The translations under genes were made by a program, and so were the position numbers. This document shows, piece after piece, positions 48,467-59,880 of a DNA stretch of 64,000 nucleotides. Position 1 is the stretch's first letter; each line of letters starts with the position of its first letter. Source of the stretch: Trichostrongylus colubriformis (taxonomy: Eukaryota > Nematoda > Chromadorea > Rhabditida > Trichostrongylidae); the NCBI GenBank assembly GCA_963978905.1, contig OZ022261.1:27649686-27713685 (forward strand), written 5' to 3'. Below the pieces are notes generated by a model, which saw nothing but the letters and a program-made list of their open reading frames with translations, had not been told where the DNA came from and did not search any database.

Positions 48467-50368
48467 TGCTATGCCAAATTCTCATTCCGCTTCTGTAGCG
48501 GGTTTCGGTTTGATAAAAGTTTGAGTAGGTCCCCTATACTAGGGCACTAATTGTTTTTTAGAGACTGTTTTGACATATTACCACTGGATGGTATACGGAG
48601 TGTTGCTCATGTATCAGAGCAAGGCAAGGGTGAAGTTAGTGCAATGAGGGCGAAATTGGTGGAGTGACATGACTTGCACGGTGATTTGGCAATCAAATCA
48701 GGATCAGTGTTTGCCTAGGCCAACCAAGCGATTACCTTGGATATACAACTACGATTTCTAATGATAAGCAAATCTCGAAAAGGGAATGGTATACGACGAA
48801 TGCTCAATTCTTTTTGATTTGTTACACCGATTGAAGGCACAGTTCTCGATGATATGAGCACCTTGGTTCCATGAGCGAGTAGACAGCCCTTTCGCAAGGG
48901 CAAAGCGTGTGCCATCATCACGGCGCGAGGGTGGGTGCTTGACGCGTAAGGAACGTGTGAATAAGATGACGGCCACCGTCTCAAGGTGGCCCACACCCAT
49001 CTTTGATTCAACCAGCTGGTAAGCGGCAGCTTTTACGTGTATGAGAGGCATGATATCGACTGCGATAAGAAATGATGGGAAATACTCCCATTGTAAAAAC
49101 AACCTTATCGGATATTATCACGTAAAAACTTGTCCAAATATTACTTGATTTTGAGCTGCAAACTCGTCGAATCCAAAGGTCAGAAACACCTCATTTTTGA
49201 GGTTTTTGAAAAATTCCCCGTTTCTTCTCCGCAATTGTGTTCTTTAGCACTCCCAGAGTCTTCATGTAGCGCGAATGGGCATGAAATTTTCGTGAACTGT
49301 GCCTCTGAATGCAACTGAGGGTTACGAAAGTCGCGTGATCTTGATTTTACTCGTCGCAATCCAGTTGTCCTACACAGATAAATTTGTTGTTCTTCTCCCA
49401 GAGTCATTGATTAATCAGAATTCATTGTTGATTAATCAGCATCCCGCCTATGTGAACTGAGCATGAATATTCAAGATATTTGTGCGAATAATTGCAAGGT
49501 GTCGACAACCTTACATGCGTCTAGACGCTTACATGATTCCTTCACGATCAGACAAGGTTCACAGATCATTGCACTTCGGTGTGCCACAAGCATAGCAAAG
49601 GAAGAATCGAGAACATCCAGAAAAGAGATGGGAGCAGAGGAAGGAGCAAACCAGGCAGATAGGGCAAAAAGGAAAAGAAAGAAAAGAAATGAAGAATAAA
49701 AAAGAGCAGAAAAAAGAGTTTTCTAAATTTTTTCCTTTCATAACAGTAAGTTATCCTGTCCAGTGGCACATTTTATAGTGGGTATACTCAAACTTGAGGC
49801 AGGTATACCTAGTCTGAAAAAAGGGATTTGAGTAAAACTTCTTCATAGCTTCCGAATTTGTGAAATAGCCACTTTGCTTGACTTTTTGCTCCAATTCTGG
49901 TTCCTGGTCGACCACTTTTTCATATCACATCCGTAGTGTGCTCTATCTAGAAGAAGACAACCATCTAATGGAAGGAGCCGATGCAGCGTCGCTGGCGCGT
50001 CACGGGCGGCGTTTTCAGGTCAGGTGCGGTGAGAAATCACAGCCGAAAATCACATGGCAAAGCAGTGGCTCCTTTTGTCCACACTTTATGAAAGATTTGA
50101 GGCCAAGATCACGATTAATATGAGGCTGTGTCACTTCTAAGCGTTCATAAGAAAAACTTACTGGTCACAAGCCGAGCACTGATTTTCGGAGGCGAATGGG
50201 GAGCCTTCGTAATTTTTGTTGTGGACATGTGTGGACATATTGCACGGCACTAATTAACTCAACAATCGAATACCGCTGAAATCGAAATGATAGCATTTCG
50301 GCGTTATCTCAGTGGGCTTTGAAGATTCTCATGGAACTGTTTTGTGGCGAGGAAGCAACCAAGGGTGT
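48467..50368. other. No supported gene
   Basis: Two overlapping minus-strand frames at 48.7-49.1 kb and an A/T-rich lysine frame near 49.6 kb show no family I recognise. No splice chain or repeat ends were found. Confidence 0.35.
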
Positions 50369-50597
50369 GTACCCTATGCGAACTAGGGGCGCTATTGTAC
50401 TCGGTCTTAAAGGGACTAAGGCAACTACATACGTTGCCCCTTATGCATTACAGGGTGATGCACTAGATGTACTACACACACTGTATGTAGTGTAAATGTG
50501 ATGCAACGTTATAGTGTCAGTTTAGGACACATATAGCGGCGCCCCAGCTCGAACGCCGCATCCCGCGTTGCGGAATCCTGACATAAGGTAAACGACT
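50369..50597. mobile_element. Decayed MITE related to the 34-kb element
   Basis: The right arm GCGTTGCGGAATCCTGACATAAGG and the left GTGTACCCTATGCG recall the 34132-34352 element. Internal symmetry is largely lost. Non-coding. Confidence 0.45.
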
Positions 50598-51470
50598 GCA
50601 CAATAAACTAACCGGCGCATACATGCGGCGCGTGCTGGGTGATATCACAGCCAGTGTGCGGCGTAACAGTGCGCAGGGATTCACACTAGTGCCACAGCGC
50701 TCCTATGAGATTGACGTTGCTGGCTTTTCGCTAAAATATTCACTGAAGGCGAGTGCATTTCGCTTCAGCAAGTTTATTATGTGGTAACTTCGAAGAAGAA
50801 AGACCAACTCTCATAAGAAGTGGGTAAGGTGACAATAAAGTTACCTGGGAAGAGGCGCAACGGTCACAGCGCAGCTTATCGCCTACCGTGCCCGCGCTGT
50901 GTCTGTGACGTCACCCAGGACGCGTCGCAAGCGCTCGCCGGTGAGTTTTCTGAGAGCGTTTATAGGTCACATTGCTCTCAAAGCGAGTTATTTTAGGCGG
51001 TGATAATATCAAAGCGCCGGTGACTCCTCATACATGCCGCCTTGGGCAGAAGAGAAGCAAGGCTCAATGGATAGGTGCCAAAGCAATAGTAACAGGCACA
51101 TTTTGAGAAATGTCATAAATAAAACGAATTGCATGGAAACATGCTACAGTACACAGTTATTCTATGACGAGTGAGGAAGCGCGTCACTACTATGTACGAC
51201 CGTAGCACACCACAGACATGTAGCACTGGCCGATACGTCCATGACAGCGCGCTCTGGAAAACTAACCCATCTAAGAAGTTACGATAAGGGTAGAGGTGCC
51301 ACCTCTCATGCTTTGGCTTTTAAATTCGATTTTGCTCCGCTAATTATCTTCAATATTTCCATGTCAAACGAACGTCTAAATGATCCCATGCCATGCCTGC
51401 AATGGATCAGACAAGCGGGAGAAGGCAATCAATAAACTATTTTGGTAAACTTAGTGAGTTTGTAATTACT

Positions 51471-51861
51471 TAAAGATACTGAAAGGGGTAATCTCGAAAG
51501 ATTGTGGAATATCAAAGTAAGGGTGCTCGGCAGTGTAACAGTAGGGAAAGAACGGAACAAAACGGTAAAAAAAACGAGAACTAGGAACTCTGAAATCCTT
51601 TTTTCTTACGCGCCCCTCTGCGTCACTAGCCGGAGGTAGACTGCAGACGGCCGCGAACGTTGTCCCACCTTCGCCAGCAGCTCGCCAGGCTGCAGAACTG
51701 CAGGGCGCCACGCCGTGCTGCGGAATCGTGGTAAGACTCCATGCCGCGCTTTTTTAATGCGAGTTTTACTACATATCACCCTCTTTGAAATGGAAGGTTT
51801 GTTTTCAGAAAGTAGTATTCCCAGTTCTCGCTTTCTTTTTACCCGTTCCGGTGGCTTTGAA
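51471..51861 (+). repeat. Dispersed repeat R1, copy 4
   Basis: Left end TAAAGATACTGAAAGGGG and right end CCGTTCCGGTGGCTTTGAAG form the terminal inverted repeat. Internal landmarks match copies 1 and 2, including GCGAACGTTGTCCCACC and TAATGCGAGTTTTACTACA. Non-coding. Confidence 0.8.
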
Positions 51862-52553
51862 GACACACTCCATGACAACCAGATAAGTGGATTCACCTTC
51901 TTGGGGCAGTAGTTCCTTGATAACTATCCACGCTGCACCTTTTTTGTGCCGCCACCTTGCGAAAGCACGGTGCTACATCTGTTCAATCCCACTCCGACCA
52001 CACCCACTCGAGCTCTCTTATTGGTCAAGTGAACGAAATGGATGTGGTCGTTTTAGGTTCTAGCAGGTATAGCGCCGTGATGGTGCACCGTGAAGGAGTA
52101 AAAAGGGTGCAGCCTGAATAGTTTCCCAAGGAACTACTGCCTTAGGAAGATAAATCAACTTATCTCTGTATCGAGGGATGTGCCTTTCATGTAAGGTTAC
52201 CAGTAATGTCTAATTTAAATATGCAACATCCATTATTTTTATCCTAAATATTTCAGTTTTTTTATCGTATCGGTCCTTTTGTTGCGCTTTAGCATAGCTT
52301 GAATTTCATATACTAGATGAAAGAAATGAGATATAAGCTCGATGATTTTTACGAAAACACTTTTATTTACTTTTCCAATAAATAAGCAAACAAATAAAAT
52401 TTATCGGGGTTCTCGTTGTCATTTGGTATCGTCCTATCTGAGTGGTGAGAGCCTTCGGCACCATCATGCCTAGCCACTCGACAGCACTGCTTTGGGAGGC
52501 AGATTGATCTTTTACATTGGACCGCTGAGCATAAGTGCATCATTACTTACTGC

Positions 52554-54212
52554 TTAAAATCCTAAATGCGTGGGAGACAATTCACGTAGAAACCTTTGCT
52601 CATATTGCTCAGTTGGAGGCATGTACAGGTAAATCGTAAACAACATAATGCTTCTACATAAGGGGAAGCAGACAGCAATCAAGCAGAGGATTCCAGTAGG
52701 ACTATCTGAAATCATATGAGCATCACATTCTTCGCGAGAAATTGGATCAGTTTGCAACTCGTCTTTCATGTTTACCCATTGGTGATTCATCATTGTTGCA
52801 TGCGCCAGGCTACTCTCTCATCTCCGCTGGCAACATCCCTCAATGCAATCAAAACAATGAACGCGCGAGGACTTGTTGACAGATCCTTAACCGATCGAGG
52901 AGACTCCTCGGCAATAAATGCCGAGAAACCTGTCTACCTAATCTCTGGGATTTTCCCAAGATTCTACGTCTATCGCGGTCAGAGGAATTTCGTAAGAGAA
53001 GAAAAGAGTATACATGTCGCGAAGCGCAAAATAATGGTCAGGAAATATTTTATTCTAATTCATTGTTGATAAAAAGTGAAAAGAATAGGAAAGCTTATCT
53101 ACTGGTTGATCAGGCTTACGCTTTCGGATTATGCTACATTCTTTCTCGTAGCTGTGCCTCGATAACGTATTAAAGGGCGTCCAGACGGAGGCGTGGCTTC
53201 CGAAGCTCTATGCGCTCAACTTCTGACCAGCTCAATAGGATCAATAAGATCAATAAAATCGATCAATAGGATTCTTGCACCATCATAGTGATCTGATCCC
53301 CAACCGAGGCGAGCAGCGGTCAGTAGGAAGTCAGCAGGTGGTAGAGTGCAGTCATATACATCCAATAAAGAATTGCTGCTTTGGGTTAACATCGTACGCA
53401 TGGCCAATGCGTTCTGTGTTCATGAAAATTAGCTGTTACGACAGCCGATATCTTGGTGGCACATACATAAATCTATATACATGTATTTGAACCACCGACT
53501 ATATATTTTCAACGTCTTAGATCTTCTAAAGGCAGTGGTCATGAAGGTTTTTGGAAAAAGCTTGTAGTTATGGAAAAACAAAAGGTGCTGAGCGATCTGT
53601 AACCAAGAAAAAGCACAAAAAACCTCATACGAGTGAAAGGGAACTTTATTCTGAGCTTGGGCAGTTAACGAGTTTGCGCAGCTCGCAGTTCACGTTGATC
53701 TTCAAGACGGCACGCAGATGCAGCTCCTTGTACCAGTTGCGTGCATGTTTCGGACCGGTACAGCAACGCTTTTCACAAGGCTACTTCCAGCCAGTAAAGC
53801 ACTACAAATGTACAGTGATACTCGGTTCTCTTCCTGAGTGAACAACAGTGTTGGCAGAATGCAAATTAAAAGGTTGTCAGAATTTTATACTAGTAAAAAT
53901 AAGTCAGAATAATTTCAAGGTCTATTAGGTTCATTCCCTAAGGGTAGTCTTGTTATTCAAGAGAACAATGGCTGCATTGGAACCGATTTCCCTCTCCCTT
54001 CCCGGAAAGCTGAAAAGGCATAAATACGACCGTTTACACTTTAAAACATGTACACGGAATTTCCGCCAAGGTGAAGTACTGGTCCTCCATAATATACTCT
54101 GTGAATTGTTAACTCTGGAATCTCATCGCACATTACCCGTACCACATATATTGTAATTCTGCTTATCATATGCATGATCAAGAACGGAAGAGCGGAATGC
54201 AACATTCTTATT
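52554..54212 (-). CDS. Candidate 3' end of a membrane-protein gene, two exons
   Basis: Exon 54212-54137 (acceptor CTCCTGAACAG, donor ACGG|GTAATG, phase 1) joins in frame to 52705-52554 (acceptor ATGATTTCAG, stop TAA). The last exon contains one clear membrane span (GILCLIAVCFPLCRSIMLF) and a polar tail ending HLGF. Phases match, but no family is recognised and upstream exons were not found. The + strand and other frames in the first exon are also open, so this remains a lead. Confidence 0.35.
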
Positions 54213-55140
54213 CTGTTCAGGAGAGAATCAAAAAAATCAGAAGAATTGAGCTTGGGCAACTTGAGATTATAGATAGCATCCGCGTCTGTTAATGGGGGCT
54301 ATTAAACGGTACCTAGTACCCAAAAATTTAGATCACTGGAAAAATCTGCTGAATTGTTCTGACTGCCAAATGATCCCTGACGGATTCTATCTTCTCTCTT
54401 CGTTGAATCTCGGCATCGATATCAGTTTGAATAATTTCCTGTCATGCGAGGTTGTCCGGTGAAATATTATTGACGCCTGACATCTCGACCAGATCGTCTT
54501 ACTCAAAGGCTTAAAGGTGGCTCAAGATTTGGGGCGCCCAATATGTGGCGTTTGGCGGTATGTTGGACAAGATCCTAGATCTTGAGCCTCGATTAGGCCT
54601 TTGCCGAAGACGATCTCGTCTTACGTCAGGCCGTCACTAAATATTTTATCTGACCACCTTGTTGGCATGACAGGAAAACATACAAACTAATTCTGAGAAG
54701 ATCAAATGGAAAGTAAATGAGTAAAACTTTCAGTTACCAATTATAGCTTGCATTTCATGCCCACTTCTACCACCGCAAAGCATGAGCGATGAAACTTTGT
54801 GTCGCGGAAGGCGAGGATCGCTCCTTAGTCCCTTTGGTGCACGGGTTTACAGGGTTTTAATGCCGCCTCGCCATTTTGGTCAAATTCCGTGATCGGACGG
54901 CAACGTGCTATGGCTGCGCATCGCGGCACCATCATGGACGGCCCGGGCACTTTGTGTAGGACTTGTGGAGGAGGTTTGTTGTTGAACGGTTAATACAGTT
55001 GTCGGTCTTGGTAGATTGCTTTATGGATGAATAACGGGTGCACTTGGGTAGTGCATTATGGAAGAGTGTCTCTAATTGGGTATGCCTTTCAGTATCAAGT
55101 GAGGTCGCACCCTAGGTACTCTCTCAGCTAATAAGTGCAG

Positions 55141-55348
55141 GTAATCAGCTTGTGAAGTGCCCAAGGAAAAGTGGAGAGCGATAGATGCAACGATCAGCGC
55201 CAGGTTCTAGTGAGATAACAGAACACACTTCCCTTCGTCTGCCTTGTACGGTACGACTGTCTACGCTATCAATCTCACCACGGGCTTCTCCAGAGAGGCC
55301 GGTGGCGGCACCACGGGCCTTTGGCCCCTGAAACAAGTCCAGAAAAGT
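55141..55348 (-). CDS. Open segment behind a good acceptor, unassigned
   Basis: On the minus strand GGACTTGTTTCAG precedes about 60 open codons that start GPKARGAATGLSGEARGE and stop at TGA. The acceptor is strong, but the protein is not recognised and several donors would fit. It could be an exon of the same gene as the 52.5-54.2 kb candidate. Confidence 0.2.
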
Positions 55349-55507
55349 CCCAACATTTGAAGAAAACTTCGAAAGCCGTAGCGAAAGATCGGCATGAGTA
55401 GTTACTCAGTACATTACCTTTAGTGTAGTTAGTGCTTCTGCCCTCATATGTTATGGTAGGTCGTCTTAAAATTATCATACTTCGTTGTTGTCTCCTTCTG
55501 TACTAAA

Positions 55508-55836
55508 AGGTGTCGACAAGGGGGGGGGGGTGGGCGTATGAGACCGGACGGAAGGGGGGTCGTCCCTGCAGAGGTCTGCGGTAAGCGCTAGATTTAAATT
55601 TTCAATAAGCAGATGAGGAGCGAAGGGAAGCGCAGCGAGCTCGCATGAGAAAATGTAAAATAAATATTTTTTGCTCCCAGTAGAATACGAAGCAATAAAA
55701 TACATTCCAACTATACAATGCGGCAACAGTTACTGGTATTGCAGAGGTCAAAAAAAAAGAGGGTTGTATTTGGCACCCGTAGAGGAGGGAGGGGGGGATC
55801 GTACTGAAGCGGCTAATCTCCTCGACACCTGGGAGT
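55508..55836 (+). repeat. Dispersed repeat R6, copy 2 (uninterrupted)
   Basis: GTGTCGACAAGG, a G9 run, GGACGGAAGGGGGGTCGTCCC, GCGGTAAGCGCTAGATTT and CAATAAGCAGATGAGGAG follow the order of copy 1. The target GTAAGCGCTAG here is the empty form of the insertion site used in copy 1. Confidence 0.75.
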
Positions 55837-56382
55837 TCCCTGAGTGTCATGCTTAATCTTTCTCATGGTGTGTGCCAGTAACGTAGGTCGTCTTTGGCGT
55901 ATTGCGCGTTGGGAGGAAAGTTCCAAGGCGTCAGCCGATGCATGCCCCGCGATCTATCTGTGGCCATGTGTAGGACCAAACGTGTAGGACCAGCGTTGTG
56001 CGCTCGTTTGCAGCCTATGCGAGCCATCCATAGGGCATCGTTTGAGCATCATGAATGGATCAAATCCGTGAACAAAATTTTCGTCCATAACTCACCACTC
56101 TTGTTACTACTACGGCACCGCGAGCTGTAGCAGAGATCAGAAATCGGCAAGCATGAAAATTATCAAAAAAGGATTTTAAATTTAATTTATTGATTTTTAA
56201 TTTATTGAATTTATATACCTTTTTAGGAGGGGAATATAAACTATTTTACTGATCTTTACTAATCGAGACCAATCCTCAAATTCACAACCGCAATGATTAT
56301 TACCTACAGTGAATGCAGCAAAAGAAATAGTTTGGGTATTTAGGAGAGTTAGGCACCTATCATACTCTACGGTAATGCCGGC

Positions 56383-56497
56383 GTGCCTGACGGCGGCAGG
56401 GCATGACTGCTTTCACAGGCAGCTAGGTGGAAAGGCACTTGTGGAGACGTCAAGAGGACGCGGCCACGTTCTGTCGCCGAGACTACAAGGTATGAAG
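56383..56497. repeat. Diverged R5-like repeat
   Basis: GGCGGCAGGGCATGACTGC and GCCACGTTCTGTCGCCGAG...CAAGGTATGAAG recall the interior and right arm of the 12.8-kb element. Terminal repeats are no longer clear. Confidence 0.4.
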
Positions 56498-57243
56498 ACA
56501 GCATCAAATATGCCCATGAAGCAAACAGCCGATGTTCAAAGAGACGTTGAATGACGCAGGTAGAGGGGAAAGGAGAGTTTTCAGTTGTTCGGCAAATCTC
56601 TAAGGTGTATTACAGCCTTCCCACGTTCACATTCCTTCTCCGAGCGTCATTTGAATGCGCGCCGCTGCTACGAATATGACGGATGTCGTATGTCATATTG
56701 ATACATAACGATATGATATCCGCAGTATTCAATGATGCGGTATTCTGCGATACTCACCCACGCAATGATCAGAAAAGTAGATGAGGAACAGGAATTCTCT
56801 GCCCTGAACTTTTTTTCGCTTTCCACCACTACTGAGCATCTCAACTTTCAGGTTCGAAATGCGAAATTTCCAGGGTCCGAATCTCATCTCCCATTGTCCA
56901 AAAAACACCAAAGATTAACTTGAGGCAGAAACCCTAAATACGCGACCAACTTATGGCAGCATTTATATCGAATTTGTTATTGGACAATTATCCGTTCTAT
57001 TGTTGCATCAGTCACCCAGGTGTCGACACATAAGAGCACTGCTTTGTTCATTCACGTCCATTCACCACTTTACTACATATGCTGCCTTTTTATATGTATG
57101 AAAAGGCCAAGTGTTGTCCAAGAAACCTAGCCACTCGATGGCCTGACCAACTTCCAAAGGGTTACAGTGAGTGATACAAGAGTTTTGGAACCTCATTGAA
57201 ATCGTACCCAAGGATACCTATAGAGATCGTTCAGAAAAGGGAT

Positions 57244-57289
57244 GAGACCAGGAAGGAAACCGTATAAACCTGGTTTTCTTCCTGGTCTC
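57244..57289. other. 18-bp hairpin, possible small-RNA precursor
   Basis: GAGACCAGGAAGGAAACC pairs with GGTTTTCTTCCTGGTCTC (one G-U) around a 10-nt loop. There is no protein context. It may be a MITE remnant or a miRNA-like precursor; the flanks do not extend the stem well. Confidence 0.4.
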
Positions 57290-57523
57290 CCCCTCCTCTG
57301 AACCAGGGAAAAATCGGCAGAACTGACCAATGGCCATGTAATCTTGAACACACGTGAAATGAGAGAAAACCTGCCCACAAAGAGAGGGAATGATGTTGTA
57401 AAGGGTACCCAGTAAATAAAAAAAAACAGTTCCGATCGACCCACTGACGCCCATTATGTTGCGAGCACAGTAGTGTGCGGCAGACAACCGGAGGTAAATA
57501 TACCATCAAGAAGCTCCAAAGGT

Positions 57524-57665
57524 GAAAGGGCCTCGCTGATGAAGCGGATTAGCACATATGCTAGGAAAGCAGGAGTGCCGGTTGCAATCCCGTCTGAGAC
57601 CGAAGCTTTTGCCCATAACTCGACATCCTTGTGACAACTTTTCTTCCCGCGCTACGGTGAAAATC
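57524..57665 (+). mobile_element. tRNA-derived SINE, copy 2 (older)
   Basis: The tRNA-like head is eroded (GATGAAGCGGATTAGCAC, GGTTGCAATCCCGTC, GAGACC). The tail GAAGCTTTTGCCCATAACTC...TGTGACAACTTT matches copy 1 through the same junction. No target duplication is evident. Confidence 0.7.
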
Positions 57666-57695
57666 GGAAGGTAACAGAGGATCCAAAAATTCTCG

Positions 57696-58010
57696 AGTGT
57701 TGATCGCAGAACAATCACGGATCCACTGCAACAGTTTCAGACGTAGGAAGTTGTGGTTGGATTCAGTACAAGCATCAAAACCACAGTCAAATCGAATATT
57801 CGCAAGCCAGTCTACTGCTCTTCATGTAGGAGGCAGAGAAGGTAGGTTACTGTTAGTGACCGCAGTCACTGAAGAAGCAAAAAGAGGAAGTGTTACGGAA
57901 AAGACCACTGGCAATGAATAACAAACGCAAGGCCATTCACTTTCATGATGACGGACGGCCCCATGTTGCAAAAAGTGCAAGCAAATACTCTTGCAGCTCG
58001 TGTGGAAAAT
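57696..58010 (+). pseudogene. Fossil mariner transposase fragment
   Basis: RRKLWLDSVQASKP resembles the block following the first catalytic Asp of mariner transposases, and FHDDGRPHVAKSASKY matches the block around the second. The two pieces are in different frames with stops between, and no inverted ends remain. It is much older than the 15-kb copy and is not the same lineage in detail. Confidence 0.6.
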
Positions 58011-58190
58011 CCTTTTCCGACTATGGTATTCATTAAGAATAGTGCTTTCTAGAAACCACCTCCTCAGATCGCTGACCGCAGCCCAGCTGCCACCCGATTT
58101 CGGAAATTGGAGAGAACGAAGATGGCGTGATGAATTCATCGCTTCTACAATAACATACAATACCGCTCGCGTCGCGTAATTTTCGCCTTG

Positions 58191-58218
58191 CGACGGTTTG
58201 TTCGCGAACAAACCGTCG
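58191..58218. other. Subterminal palindrome of foldback B, left
   Basis: A perfect 28-bp palindrome from CGACGGTTTGTTCG to its complement, 33 bp inside the element end, at the same position as the hairpin in foldback A. Confidence 0.9.
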
Positions 58219-59491
58219 CATCGTCATAACATCGTTCAAAGTGGATAAAATGGAAATTTCTTAGAAGCGTTAGATTCGTCTCAATGCGGCGAGTTCAGCA
58301 GTGCATAAATTGTCAAATTTTGCTATGTAGATATCTGAAAAGTTGCGCGAAAGCGCGTTTTTGGGTTTTTTTGATATAAATCGACTGACTACTGATTTTT
58401 TTTATCGGACTTGTATACATTTTCGTAATCATCTCGTCGAGCTCTACAAGAGGGTGCTACAAGTTTTCGGTTTTCTCAGACTCGATTTTTTCACATCCTG
58501 AGAAGTTGGAGGGAAATTTTCTTTGGAACCTGATGAGTTGAAGCTAAAATCCTTTCACATTCTCAAGAACTCACAGAAGTGTAGAGATTTTGAGGTTTCG
58601 AGCCTTTCAGATCAGCCCCTACTCCTTTGTGTGGCTCTAAACAGGGCCTCCGTGTATACGCTGCTAAACAAAAACCATCCCTTAACTCATCAGCAGACGG
58701 AGATTCCCTAATGAAATGCATGCCGTTCGATTCCTCTCAGAAAATGCTATCGAACGACATACAGAAACCTTTGTGGTAATAAATGTCTTATTTTCCTATT
58801 GCCAGCCGTTTCCTTTTGTGAATCGACGTCTCAATCTCCTTTCGGCCGTTGCGATTCACGTGCACGCCCTGGGAGAGCGGTCAGGGCATGCACGTGAATC
58901 ACGACGGCCGACAGAAGATTGAGACGTCGATTTACAAAAGGAAACGGCTGGAAATACGAAAATAAGACATTTATCATCACAAAGGTTTTTGTATGTCGTT
59001 CGATAGCATTTTCTCAGAGGAATCGAACGGCATACATTTCATTAGGGAATCTTCGTCTGCAGATAAGTTAAGAGATGGTTTTTGTTTAGCAAGTACACAC
59101 GGAGGCGCTGTTTAGGGCCACACAAAGGAATAAGGGCTGATTTAAAGTGACCGAAACTTCAGATTGCTACACTTCTATGCGTTTAGATTAAGATTATGAA
59201 AGGATTTTATCTCCAACTCATCAGGTTCTGAAGAAAATTTCCCTCTAACTTGTAGCATCCTCTTGTAGAGCTCGACGAGCTGATTACGAAAATGTATACA
59301 AGTCCGATAAAAAACCAATAAACTATTGATTTATAGCGGAAAAACGCGAAAACGCGTTTTCGCGCGTTTTTCAGGACTGTTGCTGATCGAAATTTGACAT
59401 TTTATACACTACTGAACTCGCCGCATCGAGACGAATCCAACGCTCCTAAGAACTTTCCATTTCATCCACTTTGAACGATGTTATGACGATG

Positions 59492-59519
59492 CGACGGTTT
59501 GTTCGCGAACAAACCGTCG
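59492..59519. other. Subterminal palindrome of foldback B, right
   Basis: The same perfect 28-bp palindrome, mirrored at the right end, 37 bp from the boundary. Confidence 0.9.
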
Positions 59520-59581
59520 CAAGGCGAAAATTACTCACGCGACGCGAGCGGTATTGTAGTTCTATCGCAACGATATAATTC

Positions 59582-59880
59582 AAAGGAATCGTGCACGGAG
59601 AATGAGTGTCTTTGTTACCCATATATTTTTGTTAAATGTAACTGCCTAATAAGGGCCGCATGCAAAGTTTCACACGAGAAAGTGAGAAAGTAAGATACGG
59701 CACCGCAGTTTCGGCCGGTTCGGCGAGGCCACCGAGCAGGTGCCCACCCTTCGTCCCCCGCTGTCGGAGACACACTGTATGAACAGAAAGTTATGTAAAC
59801 AGTCCCACTCTCAGTTAACAACCGCGGCGGACGACGGGACGGAGCTTTTACTCGGGGGCCCCGCCCACTCGGCCGAGATC
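59582..59880 (+). mobile_element. Truncated copy of the TTAA MITE family
   Basis: CAAAGGAATCGTGCACGG...GTTACCCATATATTT..., then GTAAACAGTCCCACTCTC and GGGGCCCCGCCCACT follow the order of the 19651-20083 element through its centre and stop inside the right arm. It begins 24 bp beyond the 58-kb foldback element. Confidence 0.75.

Larger units (their letters stand above)
58158..59556. mobile_element. 1.4-kb foldback element B, TA target duplication
   Basis: Two arms of about 700 bp meet near 58880 with almost no spacer. Ends CAATACCGCTCGCGTCGCG and CGCGACGCGAGCGGTATTG are flanked by TA (58156-58157, 59557-59558). Words such as GATAAAATG and AGCGTTAGATTC.TCTCAATG are shared with foldback A, so the two belong to one diverged family. 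No transposase ORF. Confidence 0.88.
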
